A stretch of 64,000 bases of DNA, from NCBI GenBank assembly GCA_963277665.1, contig OY728123.1, forward strand, positions 628,368,915-628,432,914. Direction: 5' to 3'. The number at the start of each line of letters is the position of its first letter. Within the stretch, counting starts at the first letter, position 1. Below, piece after piece: positions 9,169-22,223 of this stretch. The stretch is from Viscum album. Lineage: Eukaryota > Streptophyta > Magnoliopsida > Santalales > Viscaceae. A model generated the notes under the pieces. The model was not told where the DNA came from. It did no database searches and worked only from the letters and a program-made list of their open reading frames with translations. Position numbers and translations under genes: made by a program.

Positions 9169-12100
9169 TGTAACAGCCCGAGATTTTATGAAAAATGTTC
9201 CTTTTAATTTTTGTCTTGTGTTGTACGCTACACCAAAAGTAGCTTGCACTACACACAATCCTTGACTTGCCTTGCATTACACGCAATCACGACCTTCCTC
9301 GATAGCGTGTGTTGTACGCAACACCAAGTTTCGCTAAACAACGATATGCTATTAAGATATTATTAAAACTAGCTGTTGTGAATAGTAATAACCACTTTTT
9401 GAAATTTTGTAAATTTTATTTTTAAAAATGGACTTCATTTATGGATTCGGAGTATCGAATTTAGCCTAAGGTGAAATTTTGGTACTTTTCGGATAACTTT
9501 CATATTCTGATGAATAGTGAAAATTACTAAATTATAATTAAAAACAACTTTTTTAATCGAAATAATTAATAGTGATAAATCATTATTTTGAGTGGTTTTA
9601 AATTATATTTAGAATATATTTTTACAATTTAATACAATGTTGGTCATTGGATGTAATTTCACATTTAAACCAGACATAATCAAGTGTCAATCTTTTGATA
9701 GATATTGTTTCTTAAAAACACGCTATTTGTTTTAAAAGCGGGATTTAATTATAAAATTAATTAATGCAATTTCTATGTTATGAATTTGGTAAAATAGACT
9801 TCATTTTTGAATTCGGAATATTAAATATAGCTTGGGATGGAATTTTGGCATTGTTCTGAAAAACATCAATTTTTGATGAATAGTGAAACCACTAAGTGGT
9901 AGGTTAAAAACTGAATTTTGCATAAAACTTAATTTTATCGCTTCTGTGAATAGAATTTCGAAAATCCGAGAGACACGGTTAATATCAAGGACTAAAATGT
10001 GGTTCAATGAGATGAAAATAATTTTTGGTGAATAGTAACTTTTTACTTTTTTTTACCACGGTTAATAGTAAATAGGGTAACTAAGGGTAAATATGATATT
10101 ACTATTACCCTAACACATCTCCTAATCCTATTGGACAAGTGTATTTAGACCAAAAACAATCTTAGAAATAAAATATGACCATTTAGGCCCACTTGGGTTA
10201 GATTAGGACATTTATTATTAATTTATTTAAAGAAGGGTTAAAAGAGTTAAAATCAAAGTTTATTTACTAAAACAATTTTAATATGGGGTAATACATAAGC
10301 TAAATTCGATTGTAAATATTCATTAGAAATATAAAAAGATTTACTGCATTATGGTATTTTATTTGTAATTTTTAGACATCAAATAAATTAATTTATTTAT
10401 GAGACAAAGATGATGCAGTAATTATCTTGTTAATGAAATATTGAGATAATTGATGTTATAAACACCAAAATAAATGTAATTTGAGACTTTTTATGAATTA
10501 AACTAATTTTCTAGGTCACTATGCTATATTAGTGTTGATTTAAGAAACTTGGTTCGAACATATAATTCTGTTATGACTTTCACAAAAATCATATATCAAA
10601 TAGTGTCAAAATTGACACAAAATAGTTTTTAAATCAAATATTATATTATTAATTGTTATTGTATTCCTAAAAATCTAAGGTTCGGCCAAATGACTTAGAT
10701 AAGGATATATATATTAATAATAAACAATTTGGGGTTCGTTTGGCATGTTATAGTAAGTGTATTAACCATATAGTGAAAGAAAACAAAAAGACATGGTAAA
10801 AGTTAAATTATTTAACTTAGAGTTAAATCTAATTGATAAGGTTAAAATAATATCCTAAACTTGTCTAAATTCTATTGGTTAATAGGATTTCGACCCATCC
10901 CCACTTTAGCTTAGAAATAAGACCCTTTGGAACCATTTTAAACCGATTTTGACTTTAATATAAAATAATATTTTGAGATATTCCTAAGGTGCCCCTCTCC
11001 TCCCCTATAAAAGGACACCTCCTCCCCCTCCTCCTCACACCAATTTGAGCACTCAAGCTCGGCCAACCCCTGCCAAAATCTCTTCTCCACTTCCCTAGCA
11101 ACATCCTAGAGGTTCTGGTCTTCCTCAAAGACCAATTCTAGTGCCCTAAGAGGAGGTCTCAAAGAGGCACTTCAAAGAAGAGGTAATTACCGTTACCAAT
11201 TCTTTCATCTTTATTTCTTCTTCCACTTCTTCTTCTTAGGTTGTTTCATTATGAAGTAATAACATCAGTATCACTCATATAATGATATGTTATTATAAGT
11301 ATGAAACAACCCTATTTCACCATCTATCCATCCTACGGAAAAAGAAATCACCGCGCGTGCGTACGTACGGAATACCGTCTCCACGCCGTGGTGTAATCTA
11401 TTTTCCACCACCACCTTACATGGATGGGTATAATGGTGTAAAGAATAACTATAAATAGTTATTAAAACATCATATTGATTCTGATATATTGTATAATCCA
11501 CTCCAATTCAATTCAATATTTATAGAAATGATATCATCGCTCGTGCGTACGTACGGACTACCGTCTCCACGACGCGATGAGATTCATTCTCCATGTTAAC
11601 CATTTAAGAATGATTATAATGTATATATAATAAATAATAATGAAATATATGAAATTATAAAGCTACTGGATTTATGTATATATATACATATGTATGTCAT
11701 CTACTTACTTCCATTTCAAGACAATAAGGAAAGAAAAACAGCGTTCATGCGTACGTACGGACTACCGTCTCCATGAACGGTGTTTTTCATTTTATTTATC
11801 TATCTATTATATATATATATATATACTGAATATATATGATATATAAATCATATTTTATATTCTGGAAGTAAGTAAATCATGATATAAGTAATAATGATGT
11901 CAAGAACAACAAGTCAAAACACCTACGATAAATGAAACGATTTTACCCAAAACGCTTCTTTAACATGGAATTTACAAAAGAACGGGTAATATAATGTCAT
12001 AAGTGAACCATATATGATATCATAACAATGAATATGATTCTGTAATAAGTCAATGACATTATTTAAATCATTATACAGGAGGTTCGGACACATACGAAGC

Positions 12101-13384
12101 AAATTGGACCTAAGGTAAGGGAAAATACAACAATCTCATTTTTATCCGAGATTATTTATTCGTAAGTATTTACTGGGGTGTATTTTATCATCCACATCCA
12201 TGTTACCTCAATATGTAATATTGTTTCCATCCACTTACAATAGTTTAAATCCAATTTTACCCTTCGGTGAGTTTTTAGTAAAGAATAGGAAAGGAATCTT
12301 TTGTCGTTTTTCGTACGAGGTACTTTTTGACTTTTCCGACAAAAGTACGAAGAATGTTTTTTTTAACTTATACGGCATGAATGGATTTTTAAAACACTAT
12401 TTCCAAGAAGCTTCCTTTAAAAGTTTTCAAGTTTATTTTTAATCAAATTCTTTTATTTTAAAGTTGTATGACATGTTATGAAAGGAAAAATGTTTTTGAA
12501 AAGAAAGGATATTTTCCTCAAGAATGGAGTTCAAGTGTTTTATCAAAATTATTTTCCATCTAAGATAATAAAGGGTTCTGATTTTATCCCTATTATTACA
12601 TTGATTTGATCATGTTGTGATGGAATTATTTTTATGAATTCCTTTATGTTATATGAATTTATTTATGATGTCATGATGCTTCAAGAATCCCATTTTTGTT
12701 ACATGTGTTATGTGATGATGTATGTTTTATGATTATGTGGCACACATAAGAAAGGATTCATTATAAGATGGGTGGGACCTATATCTCCCTCCAATGCATT
12801 GGGTAAAGATTTTATATCTCATGAGATAGACAGGGCCGGAACGGTAGGTTATACCGGTTCAGTGAAACAGGACTGAAACGAGGGTTACTCGATTCAGAAA
12901 GGGACTTTGTCCACTAAGATAGTCTTGGCAATGAGTCATGACTAACAAGAAATGATTTTCCATGATTATGTGTGCATGCCACAAAGTTTCAAGTTTCATG
13001 TTATGATTATGGGGATCTCATTTTCACTTCTATGATTTATTCCATGTTATGATATTATGAGCTCTTTTGCAGGTTAAGATTTCCAAAGGCTATGTTCTTA
13101 TGTATATGATGTGATTGATATTTCTATTGTTTACCCTTACTGAGCATTTGAGATCACCCTTTTATGTTTTCTTTTCCCCAGGATATAAAGAAAGGTTTTT
13201 AGGTAAAAAAGGGGAAGATCTTTATGGGAGATATTGAAGATCTTTCACCACGATTAGAAGATTACGTTCCGAGTTTCCAAAGACACTAAACTATTACGAT
13301 CCTTGTGTGTGTGTTTTTGTTATGTACTAAGTATTCCGCAAAAGTAATGTAATGTCCATGTACGATAAGCTTCGGGTCTCTACA
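9169..13384 (+). repeat. Array B LTR 2 (middle, 4216 bp)
   Basis: Complete LTR with the same landmarks as LTR 1: TATA at 11006-11012, hairpin modules, an AT microsatellite and an end at TCTCTACA. It has a polypurine tract on its left and a primer-binding site on its right, so it serves as 3' LTR for internal region 1 and 5' LTR for internal region 2. That is the mark of a tandem element rather than two separate insertions. Confidence 0.95.
11349..11784 (+). other. Three hairpin modules of LTR 2
   Basis: Modules at 11349-11393, 11535-11579 and 11737-11784 have arms and centres identical to those of LTR 1. Flanking AT-rich sequence between modules has changed, for example an AT microsatellite of 17 alternating bases against 13 in LTR 1. 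Confidence 0.85.
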
Positions 13385-13386
13385 GT

Positions 13387-13397
13387 TGGTATCAGAG
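13387..13397 (+). other. Primer-binding site, internal region 2
   Basis: TGGTATCAGAG, identical to the site in internal region 1 and at the same two-base distance from the LTR end. Confidence 0.92.
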
Positions 13398-13626
13398 GAA
13401 AGGTTTAGTCAACCTTTGGAAACTAGGATGCGAAAACGTTAGTGAGATCCCTAGAGATATTTCTAAGGTATGTCTAGGGATGCCCCTAAGGATAAGTATA
13501 CGTATAGGATATAGTCCTAGAACTATGGTAACGATATTAGGTTAAACCAAAGATGATAGATATTTAAGTTACTCCCCCTTTATTATGATTTTTGCATCTA
13601 ACACTATTCAGTTTGGGTTTTAGAAA

Positions 13627-14160
13627 ATGGCTGGAAACTAGATGATTCACAATAATGGAGGATATGATGGACAATGGAATGATATTCTTCATGAGCAACC
13701 AAATGAAATGGGATTTGTATGTCCAAACATCATTATTATGCCAAATCAGCAATCTCACAACATGATCAATAAAGTAAAATTTGGTATGTTTCCTGACTCG
13801 ACTAATAAGAGAAAGATGGAGTTCCATGATGATCATAGAGGAATGAAAGTTCAATTTCCCCTATGTAAATCATGTGGGAAGAGGCATCAAGGAGAATGTT
13901 TCAAGGGAACTGGAAGATGCTTTGGGTGTGGAAAAGAAGGACACAAAGCAAGTAAGTGCAAAGGAAAAGGGTCGGTTAACACCATGGATGAGGATAATGG
14001 TATTGCTACGACATAAAAAATGGTTAAGTGTTTTAAATGTGGAATGTATGGGCATTATGCAAACAAATTCCCTAAGGGAAAGACTCGTGAAGAGAATCAG
14101 TATGGTCATATGGGTAGTATTTATGTGGATGATGATGAAGAGACTACAAATGATATGTGA
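13627..14160 (+). pseudogene. Truncated gag, internal region 2
   Basis: Copy of the gag fragment at 7245-7778 with the same start, the same TAG after MAGN, a 124-codon open part from 13642, the same zinc knuckles and the same TAA. It differs by only a few bases, such as Lys to Gln at residue 36. Because both copies carry the same stops, the gene was already broken before the array formed. The element must have relied on proteins supplied by other elements. Confidence 0.85.
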
Positions 14161-14764
14161 GATGAAAGAATTTTTGAAGCTCGGTCAATGGTTTGAGAAT
14201 GTAGTGGAATGATTACATGTTTGTCATGTGTAATTTTGGAATAAAGAGACATCTGTGGATTGTTGCACTGTTGTCTTTCCTTGTGTTTTGAAAGTGTATG
14301 ATTAATGTTACCAGTATCCATGAAAGGTTATTCAGATATTTTTGGAATGTAGATGATATGCGCATAATGAAGGGAGAAGGAGAAAATGAAATGTTTAACA
14401 GTATTCATGAGCTCATGATTGATATAAGGACTAAGTGATATCATGGTTTGAGTATATAGAATTTTGAGGATTTTGGTATGTGGAAAGTGTTAACTTTTAA
14501 CTGCACTCATGTTTTCACTAAGGTATTCAAGAGAATACACGATTAAGGACTTTGAATGTTTGGAATGTGACCAACAAGACATATCTTATGATATCTGGGG
14601 ATCAACGACAGTATTAAATCTCTGGTAATCGATGTCACTATATTATGAGAGTGAACTGCAGTATTATGTATAAGCCTAAAGATTAGACTGGATTATGTTG
14701 GACATAAGTTAGTATTGTTTAAGGATAGAAGATGGGATGTTATAGTAACGTAGTTTTAGAAAAA
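14161..14764 (+). other. Non-coding part of internal region 2
   Basis: Near-identical copy of 7779-8382. No coding signature was seen. Confidence 0.6.
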
Positions 14765-14880
14765 GGGACAACCTGCAGGACGGGCGACAGCCCATCGCTT
14801 CGGACAAGGCTGTAGGAATCGAACACACAACTGAAGTGCGACTGGCCTTTATCGCCTACCACTGGCCTACAGGAAGTCCC
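14765..14880 (-). mobile_element. tRNA-derived SINE-like unit, antisense, in internal region 2
   Basis: Copy of the unit at 8383-8498 at the same place and orientation, so it was present before duplication of the internal region. The B box on the minus strand has one change at its first base (14825), and a neighbouring CpG has decayed. Confidence 0.68.
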
Positions 14881-15535
14881 TGTTTAGTAGAAACTAGTTT
14901 TATTATATTAAGCAGTATGATATATGAAGTATAAGTCCATTTTAGGAACCATATATGATTAATCTCACTATAGATCGATTTATGCATATAATTTTTGCTA
15001 ACCTTTTGTTTGAGACAGATGGAATGACCCGTCATTCTATCACATGATCCGCTAACACTTCACGAATAACAAATTCAACTTCATTTATTAAAGAGATGAA
15101 GTGGAAATTGTTCAAGGCACGAACAACAGTGAGATTGTACCAAAATAAAGTAAGTATTTATTCTAATTCAAATTTTCAACTTTAGGGGAAATGATCTTGA
15201 AAACCAAAAATGTTGTCCTAGTGATCTTATACCTGATGAATCAGATGGTACCTTATATCATCACAAATCTATGGATTTGTGATTACTGTCTTTTCCATAG
15301 CCATGTTCTCTACCACTCTCCATCAGAACATGATGGTTAGATTTCTCTTCCATATCCATATTTTCACCTATGTGGAAACCCAGTGATTAGTTTATTTGGG
15401 TAATCGTTACATTTCATACTTTAGTTTTTAAAGCCAAGTTTTGGTATTCCTTTTTACGGTGTGGGTTTCTATTAAAGAAACATTCGAATAGTAAACCATT
15501 TATAACCCCGACGAATTTCGAGGGCGAAATTCATT
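14881..15535 (+). other. 3' non-coding part of internal region 2
   Basis: Near-identical copy of 8499-9153, including the pre-polypurine GAATTTCGAGG signature. No gene is seen. Confidence 0.6.
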
Positions 15536-15550
15536 TTAAGGGGGGTAGAA
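15536..15550 (+). other. Polypurine tract, internal region 2
   Basis: TTAAGGGGGGTAGAA directly before LTR 3, as in the first unit. Confidence 0.85.
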
Positions 15551-18500
15551 TGTAACAGCCCGAGATTTTATGAAAATTGTTCCTTTTAATTTTTGTCTTG
15601 TGTTGTACGCTACACCAAAAGGAGCTTGCACTACACACAATCCTTGACTTGCCTTGCATTACACGCAATCGCGACCTTCCTCGATAGCGTGTGTTGTACG
15701 CAACACCAAGTTTCGCTAAACAACGATATGCTATTAAGATGTTATTAAAACTAGCTGTTGTGAATAGTAATAACCACTTTTTGAAATTTTGTAAATTTTA
15801 TTTTTAAAAATGGACTTCATTTATGGATTCGGAGTATCTAATTTAGCCTAAGGTGAAATTTTGGTACTTTTCGGATAACTTTCATATTCTGATGAATAGT
15901 GAAAATTACTAAATTATAATTAAAAACAACTTTTTTAATCGAAATAATTAATAGTGATAAATCATTATTTTGAGTGGTTTTAAATTATATTTAGAATATA
16001 TTTTTACAATTTAATACAATGTTGGTCATTGGATGTAATTTCACATTTAAACCAGACATAATCAAGTTTCAATCTTTTGATAGATATTGTTTCTTAAAAA
16101 CACGCTATTTGTTTTAAAAGCGGGATTTAATTATAAAATTAATTAATGCAATTTCTATGTTATGAATTTGGTAAAATAGACTTCATTTTTGAATTCGGAA
16201 TATGAAATATAGCTTGGGATGGAATTTTGGCATTGTTCTGAAAAACATCAATTTTTGATGAATAGTGAAACCACTAAGTGGTAGGTTAAAAACTGAATTT
16301 TGCATAAAACATAATTTTATCGCTTCTGTGAATAGAATTTCGAAAATCCGAGAGACACGGTTAATATCAAGGACTAAAATGTGGTTCAATGAGATGAAAA
16401 TAATTTTTGGTGAATAGTAACTTTTTACTTTTTTTTACCACGGTTAATAGTAAATAGGGTAACTAAGGGTAAATATGATATTACTATTACCCTAACACAT
16501 CTCCTAATCCTATTGGACAAGTGTATTTCGACCAAAAACAAACTTAGGAATACAATATGACCATTTAGGCCCACTTGGGTTAGATTAGGACATTTATTAT
16601 TAATTTATTTAAAGAAGGGTTAAAAGAGTTAAAATCAAAGTTTATTTACTAAAACATTTTTAATATGGGGTTATACATAAGATATATTCGATTGTAAATA
16701 TTCATTAGAAAGATAAAAAGATTTAATACATTATGGTATTTTATTTGTAATTTTTAGACATCAAATAAATTAATTTATTTATGACACAAAGATGATGCAG
16801 TAATTATCTTGTTAATGAAATATTGAGATAATTGATGTTATAAACACCAAAATAAATGTAATTTGAGAATTTTTATGAATTAAACTAATTTTCTAGGTCA
16901 CTATGCTATATTAGTGTTGATTTAAGCAACTTGGTTCAAACATATAATTCTGTTATGACTTTCACAAAAATCATATATCAAATAGTGTCAAAATTGACAC
17001 AAAATAGTTTTTAAATCAAATATTATATTATTAATTGTTATTGTATTCCTAAAAATCTAAGGTTCGGACAAATGACTTAGATAAGGATATATATATTAAT
17101 AATAAACAATTTGGGGTTCGTTTGGCATGTTATAGTAAGTGTATTAACCATATAGTGAAAGAAAACAAAAAGACCTGGTAAAAGTTAAATTATTTAACTT
17201 AGAGTTAAATCTAATTGATAAGGTTAAAATAATATCCTAAACTTGTCTAAATTCTATTGGTTGATAGGATTTCGACCCATACCCACTTTATCTTCGAAAT
17301 AAGACCCTTTGGAACCATTTTAAACCGATTTTGACTTTAATATAAAATAATATTTTGAGATATTCCTAAGGTGCCCCTCTCCTCCCCTATAAAAGGACAC
17401 CTCCTCCCCCTCCTCCTCACACCAATTTTAGCACTCAAGCTCGGCCAACCCCTGCCAAAATCTCTTCTCCACTTCCCTAGAAACATACTAGAGGTTCTGG
17501 TCTTCCTCAAAGACCAATTCTAGTGCCCTAAGAGGAGGTCTCAAAGAGGCACTTCAAAGAAGAGGTAATTACCGTTACCAATTCTTTCATCTTTATTTCT
17601 TCTTCCACTTCTTCTTCTTAGGTTGTTTCATTATGAAGTAATAACATCAGTATCACTCATATACTGATATGTTATTATAAGTATGAAACAACCCTATTTC
17701 ACCATCTATCCATCCTACGGAAAAAGAAATCACCGCGCGTGCGTACGTACGGAATACCGTCTCCACGCCGTGGTGTAATCTATTTTCCACCACCACCTTA
17801 CATGGATGGGTATAATGGTGTAAAGAATAACTATAAATAGTTATTACAACATCATATTGATTCTAATATATTGTATAATCCACTCCAATTCAATTCAATA
17901 TTTATAGAAATGATATCATCGCTCGTGCGTACGTACGGACTACCGTCTCCACGACGCGATGAGATTCATTCTCCATGTTAACCATTTAAGAATGATTATA
18001 ATGTATATATAATAAATAATAATGAAATATATGAAATTATAAAGCTACTGGATTTATGTATATATATACATATGTATGTCATCTACTTACTTCCATTTCA
18101 AGACAATAAGGAAAGAAAAACAGCGTTCATGCGTATGTACGGACTACCGTCTCCATGAACGGTGTTTTTCATTTTATTTATCTATCTATTATATATATAT
18201 ATATATATACTGAATATATATGATATATAAATCATATTTTATATTATGGAAGTAAGTAAATCATGATATAAGTAATAATGATGTCAAGAACAACAAGTCA
18301 AAACACCTACGATAAATGAAACGATTTTACCCAAAACGCTTCTTTAACATGGAATTTACAAAAGAACGGGTAATATAATGTCATAAGTGAACCATATATG
18401 ATATCATAACAATGAATATGATTCTGTAATAAGTCAATGACATTATTTAAATCATTATACAGGAGGTTCGGACACATACGAAGCAAATTGGACCTAAGGT

Positions 18501-19768
18501 AAGGGAAAATACCACAATCTCATTTTTATCCGAGATTGTTTATTCGTAAGTATTTACTGGGGTGTATTTTATCATCCACATCCATGTTCCCTCAATATGT
18601 AATATTGTTTCCATCCACTTACAATAGTTTAAATCCAATTTTACCCTTCAGTGAGTTTTTAGTAAAGAATAAGAAAGGAATCTTTTGTCGTTTTTCGTAC
18701 GAGGTACTTTTTGACTTTTCCGACAAAAGTACGAAGAATGTTTTTTTAACTTATACGGCATGAATGGATTTTTAAAACACTATTTCCAAGAAGCTTCCTT
18801 TAAAAGTTTTCAAGTTTATTTTTAATCAAATTCTTTTATTTTAAAGTTGTATGACATGTTATGAAAGGAAAAATGTTTTTGAAAAGAAAGGATATTTTCC
18901 TCAAGAATGGAGTTCAAGTGTTTTATCAAAATTATTTTCCATCTAAGATAATAAAGGGTTCTGATTTTATCCCTATTATTACATTGATTTGATCATGTTG
19001 TGATGGAATTATTTTTATGAATTCCTTTATGTTATATGAATTTATTTATGATGTCATGATGTTTCAAGAATCCCATTTTTGTTACATGTGTTATGTGATG
19101 ATGTATGTTTTATGATTATGTGGCACACATAAGAAAGGATTCATTATAAGATGGGTGGGACCTATATCTCCCTCCAATGCATTGGGTAAAGATTTTATAT
19201 CTCATGAGATAGACAGGGCTGGAACGGTAGGTTATACCGGTTCAGTGAAACATGACTGAAACGAGGGTTACTCGATTCAGAAAGGGACTTTGTCCACTAA
19301 GATAGTCTTGGCAATGAGTCATGACTAACAAGAAATGATTTTTCCATGATTATGTGTGCATGCCACAAAGTTTCAAGTTTCATGTTATGATTATGGGGAT
19401 CTCATTTTCACTTCTATGATTTATTCCATGTTATGATATTATGAGCTCTTTTGCAGGTTAAGATTTCCAAAGGCTATGTTCTTATGTATATGATGTGATT
19501 GATATTTCTATTGTTTACCCTTACTGAGCATTCGAGCTCACCCTTTTATGTTTTCTTTTCCCCAGGATATAAAGAAAGGTTTTTAGGTAAAAAAGGGGAA
19601 GATCTTTATGGGAGATATTGAAGATCTTTCACCACGATTAGAAGATTACATTCCGAGTTTCCAAAGACACTAAACTATTACGATCCTTGTGTGTGTGTTT
19701 TTGTTATGTACTAAGTATTCCGCAAAAGTAATGTAATGTCCATGTACGATAAGCTTCGGGTCTCTACA
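15551..19768 (+). repeat. Array B LTR 3 (4218 bp)
   Basis: Complete terminal LTR ending TCTCTACA. It is followed not by a primer-binding site but by the right half of element A's reverse transcriptase. TATA is at 17388-17394. It differs from LTRs 1 and 2 by about as much as they differ from each other, with roughly 20 or more private changes. Confidence 0.95.
17731..18166 (+). other. Three hairpin modules of LTR 3
   Basis: Modules at 17731-17775, 17917-17961 and 18119-18166. All stems are intact; the only change I see is C to T in the shared centre of module 3 (GCGTATGTACGG). The AT microsatellite after module 3 has grown to 19 alternating bases. Confidence 0.85.
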
Positions 19769-20640
19769 TTGTTTTTATGGATTTAATGAAGATGACCTTT
19801 CATTCCGATCTGGATCTGTTTTGGGTGGTGTTTATGGAAAACATCGTGGTTTACTCTATGACTCATGACGATCATTCCCAATATATTGAAAAATCCTAAC
19901 TACATTGAGAGAGAATTGATTAGACACCATTATATCTATTTGTCACTTTTGGATTGATGAGGTACACAACATATGATACATTCTCTTATTGGAATGTTTT
20001 TCAGTGGACCGAGATAAGTTTCAGGAAGTGGTTTCATGGGAGCATCCATAGAATGATTGGAATATCGAAAGCATTTTTGGATTAGCTTGATATTACGAGA
20101 GACTCATAAAACACTTTTCCTATTCGGCTACATAGATTTTGGACTAGAAAAATAAGTGGATAATGTTTGAGTGGATGGAATCATGCGACCAATATTTTCA
20201 AAAGTTGATGACGCATTTTACAATGACACAAGTTTTGATCCTTCTTGAGTTAGGGGGACTACATAGTTTATGATGACACATCTAGAATTATACTCAGAGA
20301 TTGTTTTTTATGTAAGGGGATCATGTTTTGGTGTATTGTTATCCGTTATTGAGACCAAAAGAATGAAACTACCCTATTTATTACTCATTATGGTAGTACT
20401 GGTTTATGATCTTATGTGTTGATGACAAATACTTTTGGGAAAAATTTTAATAGTTTATACAGATCATGTGATATTGAGGAATATCTTTTTGTAGATTTAT
20501 TTGAATAATAGGAAATGGATATAGTTAGAGTATATTAATATTTTATTTTTAACTGGAATATATTCCTTGGAAGGGAAATATTGTGAATGATGACCTCAAC
20601 AGAAAACTAAATTAAAATCATATGGTTTAGGAGTTGAATT
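19769..20640 (+). pseudogene. Reverse transcriptase (right part) and RNase H of element A
   Basis: The frame resumes at the array edge with FMDLM, the block that follows TNAPA in gypsy RT, then F-ENIVVYS where a working enzyme has F-DDIL-YS, so the two catalytic aspartates are lost. Further on, around 20440-20600 and across frame changes, a YTDH-like stretch with ILRNIFL and then a GKANVVADALSRK-like end can be followed. This is the RNase H domain and its connection to integrase. Many stops are present. Confidence 0.78.
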
Positions 20641-20839
20641 TAGAGTCGAAGATGATGAATTTTCTAGTTTAAATGCTTTTAGTGGTTATGGAGAGTTATG
20701 AGAATATGATTATGTTTTTAGTTACAATGGAGTATACACTTTTGATACCGATTAGGGATAGATAGTATAATGATCCAGAGTGTTTATCCCTGAGAGGAAG
20801 CATTGAAGGTGGGGATACAAGATCATACTTTTTGATCAA

Positions 20840-22215
20840 TGAGGATGAGATAATCTATTTGGGGAATTGAGTTACTATTCCCCACAGAATACGAGAGGAC
20901 CTCATGCAAGAGTTGCATGCCTTGAAGTATATAGTAAATCATGGGGTGACTAAAATGTACCATGACCTACAATGATTTTTTTGGTGTTGAGGCATGAAAA
21001 GGGAAATAACTGAGTTTTTGGAAAGATGATTCACCTGCCAGTATGTGAAGGAAGAGAATCAATGATCTATACGTTTACTACATTCATTGTTTACTATAGA
21101 ATCCAAGTGGGATGAGAAGAGAAGGAATTTTTTTGTGGGCCTTCCAATAATTCTTAGGAAGATTGAAACTATTTGGGACATTTTGGATCGATATAAAACA
21201 TGTTGTGCATTTATTACAAACAAGGTAATACTTTTCAGTAATATAGTTGGGATAACTGTATAATGAAGAGATAGTTCGTTTGAATGGGGTGACACTGAAG
21301 GTAGTTTCATGTCAAGATTCATTCATTAGTTCACTCACCTAGAAGAGATAGTAGAAATCACATGGTAAGTATTTTTTATTGAGTAGATATTTCCAACCAC
21401 AAATAGATGGGATGTAGAAGCATTCTATAGGTGTTATTAAGGATATTCTATGGGAATGCGTACTTGACTTTGGTGGGTCTTAAGAGAATTACTTTGATTT
21501 AGTAGATTTTTCTAATAACAATAGTTATCATGAAACTATAGAGATGGAATTATATGAGGCTAATTATTATATGACATGTAGATCACTATTTTGATAGATA
21601 GAGGCTGGGGAGTCAGATTTTTTGGGACCATGTCCCATGTAGGATAAATAGGAGCATGCTCAGTTGATTCAAGTGCGAATAGTTGTGGCTCAATGTTAGA
21701 AGAAGTCGTATATTGATGGATGAAGATGACCCCTAAAGTTTTCAGTGATAGATTGTATATTACATTATTTGTCACCTATTTTGGGTCACAAAAAGATATT
21801 GAGGCATGAAATGTTGGTGCCCAGGTTTGTTGGTTTATTTTAGGTAGTGGAGAAAATCATGATGGTGGCATACAGATTGGCTCTTCCACATAAATAATAT
21901 TTTACGAATGAGGTATTCCATGTATCAAAACTATTTCGGTATCACTCCGACCCTTCTCATGTGATCGATGTAGATAAGGATGATCTAGAGACATATTAAT
22001 CCTTTAAGGACAATCACATACATGTGTTTAATCATAGTGAGAATGTGTTATAGGGAAAGAAAGTGTTGATAGTTCCTGTGTTATGAAAACACAGATGACT
22101 AAAAGAGGAATCATGGGAAAGGAAATCATACATGACGGATCAATGGACCAATCTTTTTTCCTCAGAATATTTGAAAATCATGGAAGTACAACTTGAGGAT
22201 TATTTTTTATATGGT
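20840..22215 (+). pseudogene. Integrase remnant of element A
   Basis: From 20890 the frame reads EDLMQELHALKY..NHGVTKMYHDLQ, then GMKREITEFLER, then FTCQYVKEENQ. This is the H-H-C-C zinc region of gypsy integrase, with one Cys lost. The core follows: EIVRLNGVTLKVVSCQD near 21270, a PQIDGM block near 21400, VLDFGGS, then NNSYHETIEMELYEANY. The C-terminal part has VFHVSKL..YHSDPSHVI near 21920-21965 and a degraded tail that may be a chromodomain. No stretch is free of stops for long. Confidence 0.82.
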
Positions 22216-22223
22216 GTAGAGAT
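22195..22223 (+). other. Decayed polypurine region of element A
   Basis: Between the integrase end and the LTR, ACTTGAGGATTATTTTTTAT followed by ATGGTGTAGAGAT aligns with the usual TTCGAGGACGAAATT..TTTAAGGGGGGTAGA. It is badly decayed. Confidence 0.5.

Larger units (their letters stand above)
2792..19768 (+). mobile_element. Array B: three-LTR, two-internal-region non-autonomous gypsy element
   Basis: Five blocks are arranged LTR-internal-LTR-internal-LTR: 2792-7002, 7003-9168, 9169-13384, 13385-15550 and 15551-19768. Each LTR starts TGTAACAGCCCG and ends TCTCTACA. Each internal region begins with a tRNA-Met-type primer-binding site and ends with a purine tract. The outer edges are flanked by TTGTG (2787-2791) and TTGTT (19769-19773), an almost perfect 5-bp target duplication. 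The internal regions hold only gag fragments and no pol. The GAATTTCGAGGGCGAAATTC-like end and the double zinc knuckle indicate descent from a Tekay/Del-type chromovirus (inference). With 4.2 kb LTRs and 2.2 kb internal regions it resembles the LARD and TR-GAG classes. Confidence 0.93.
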
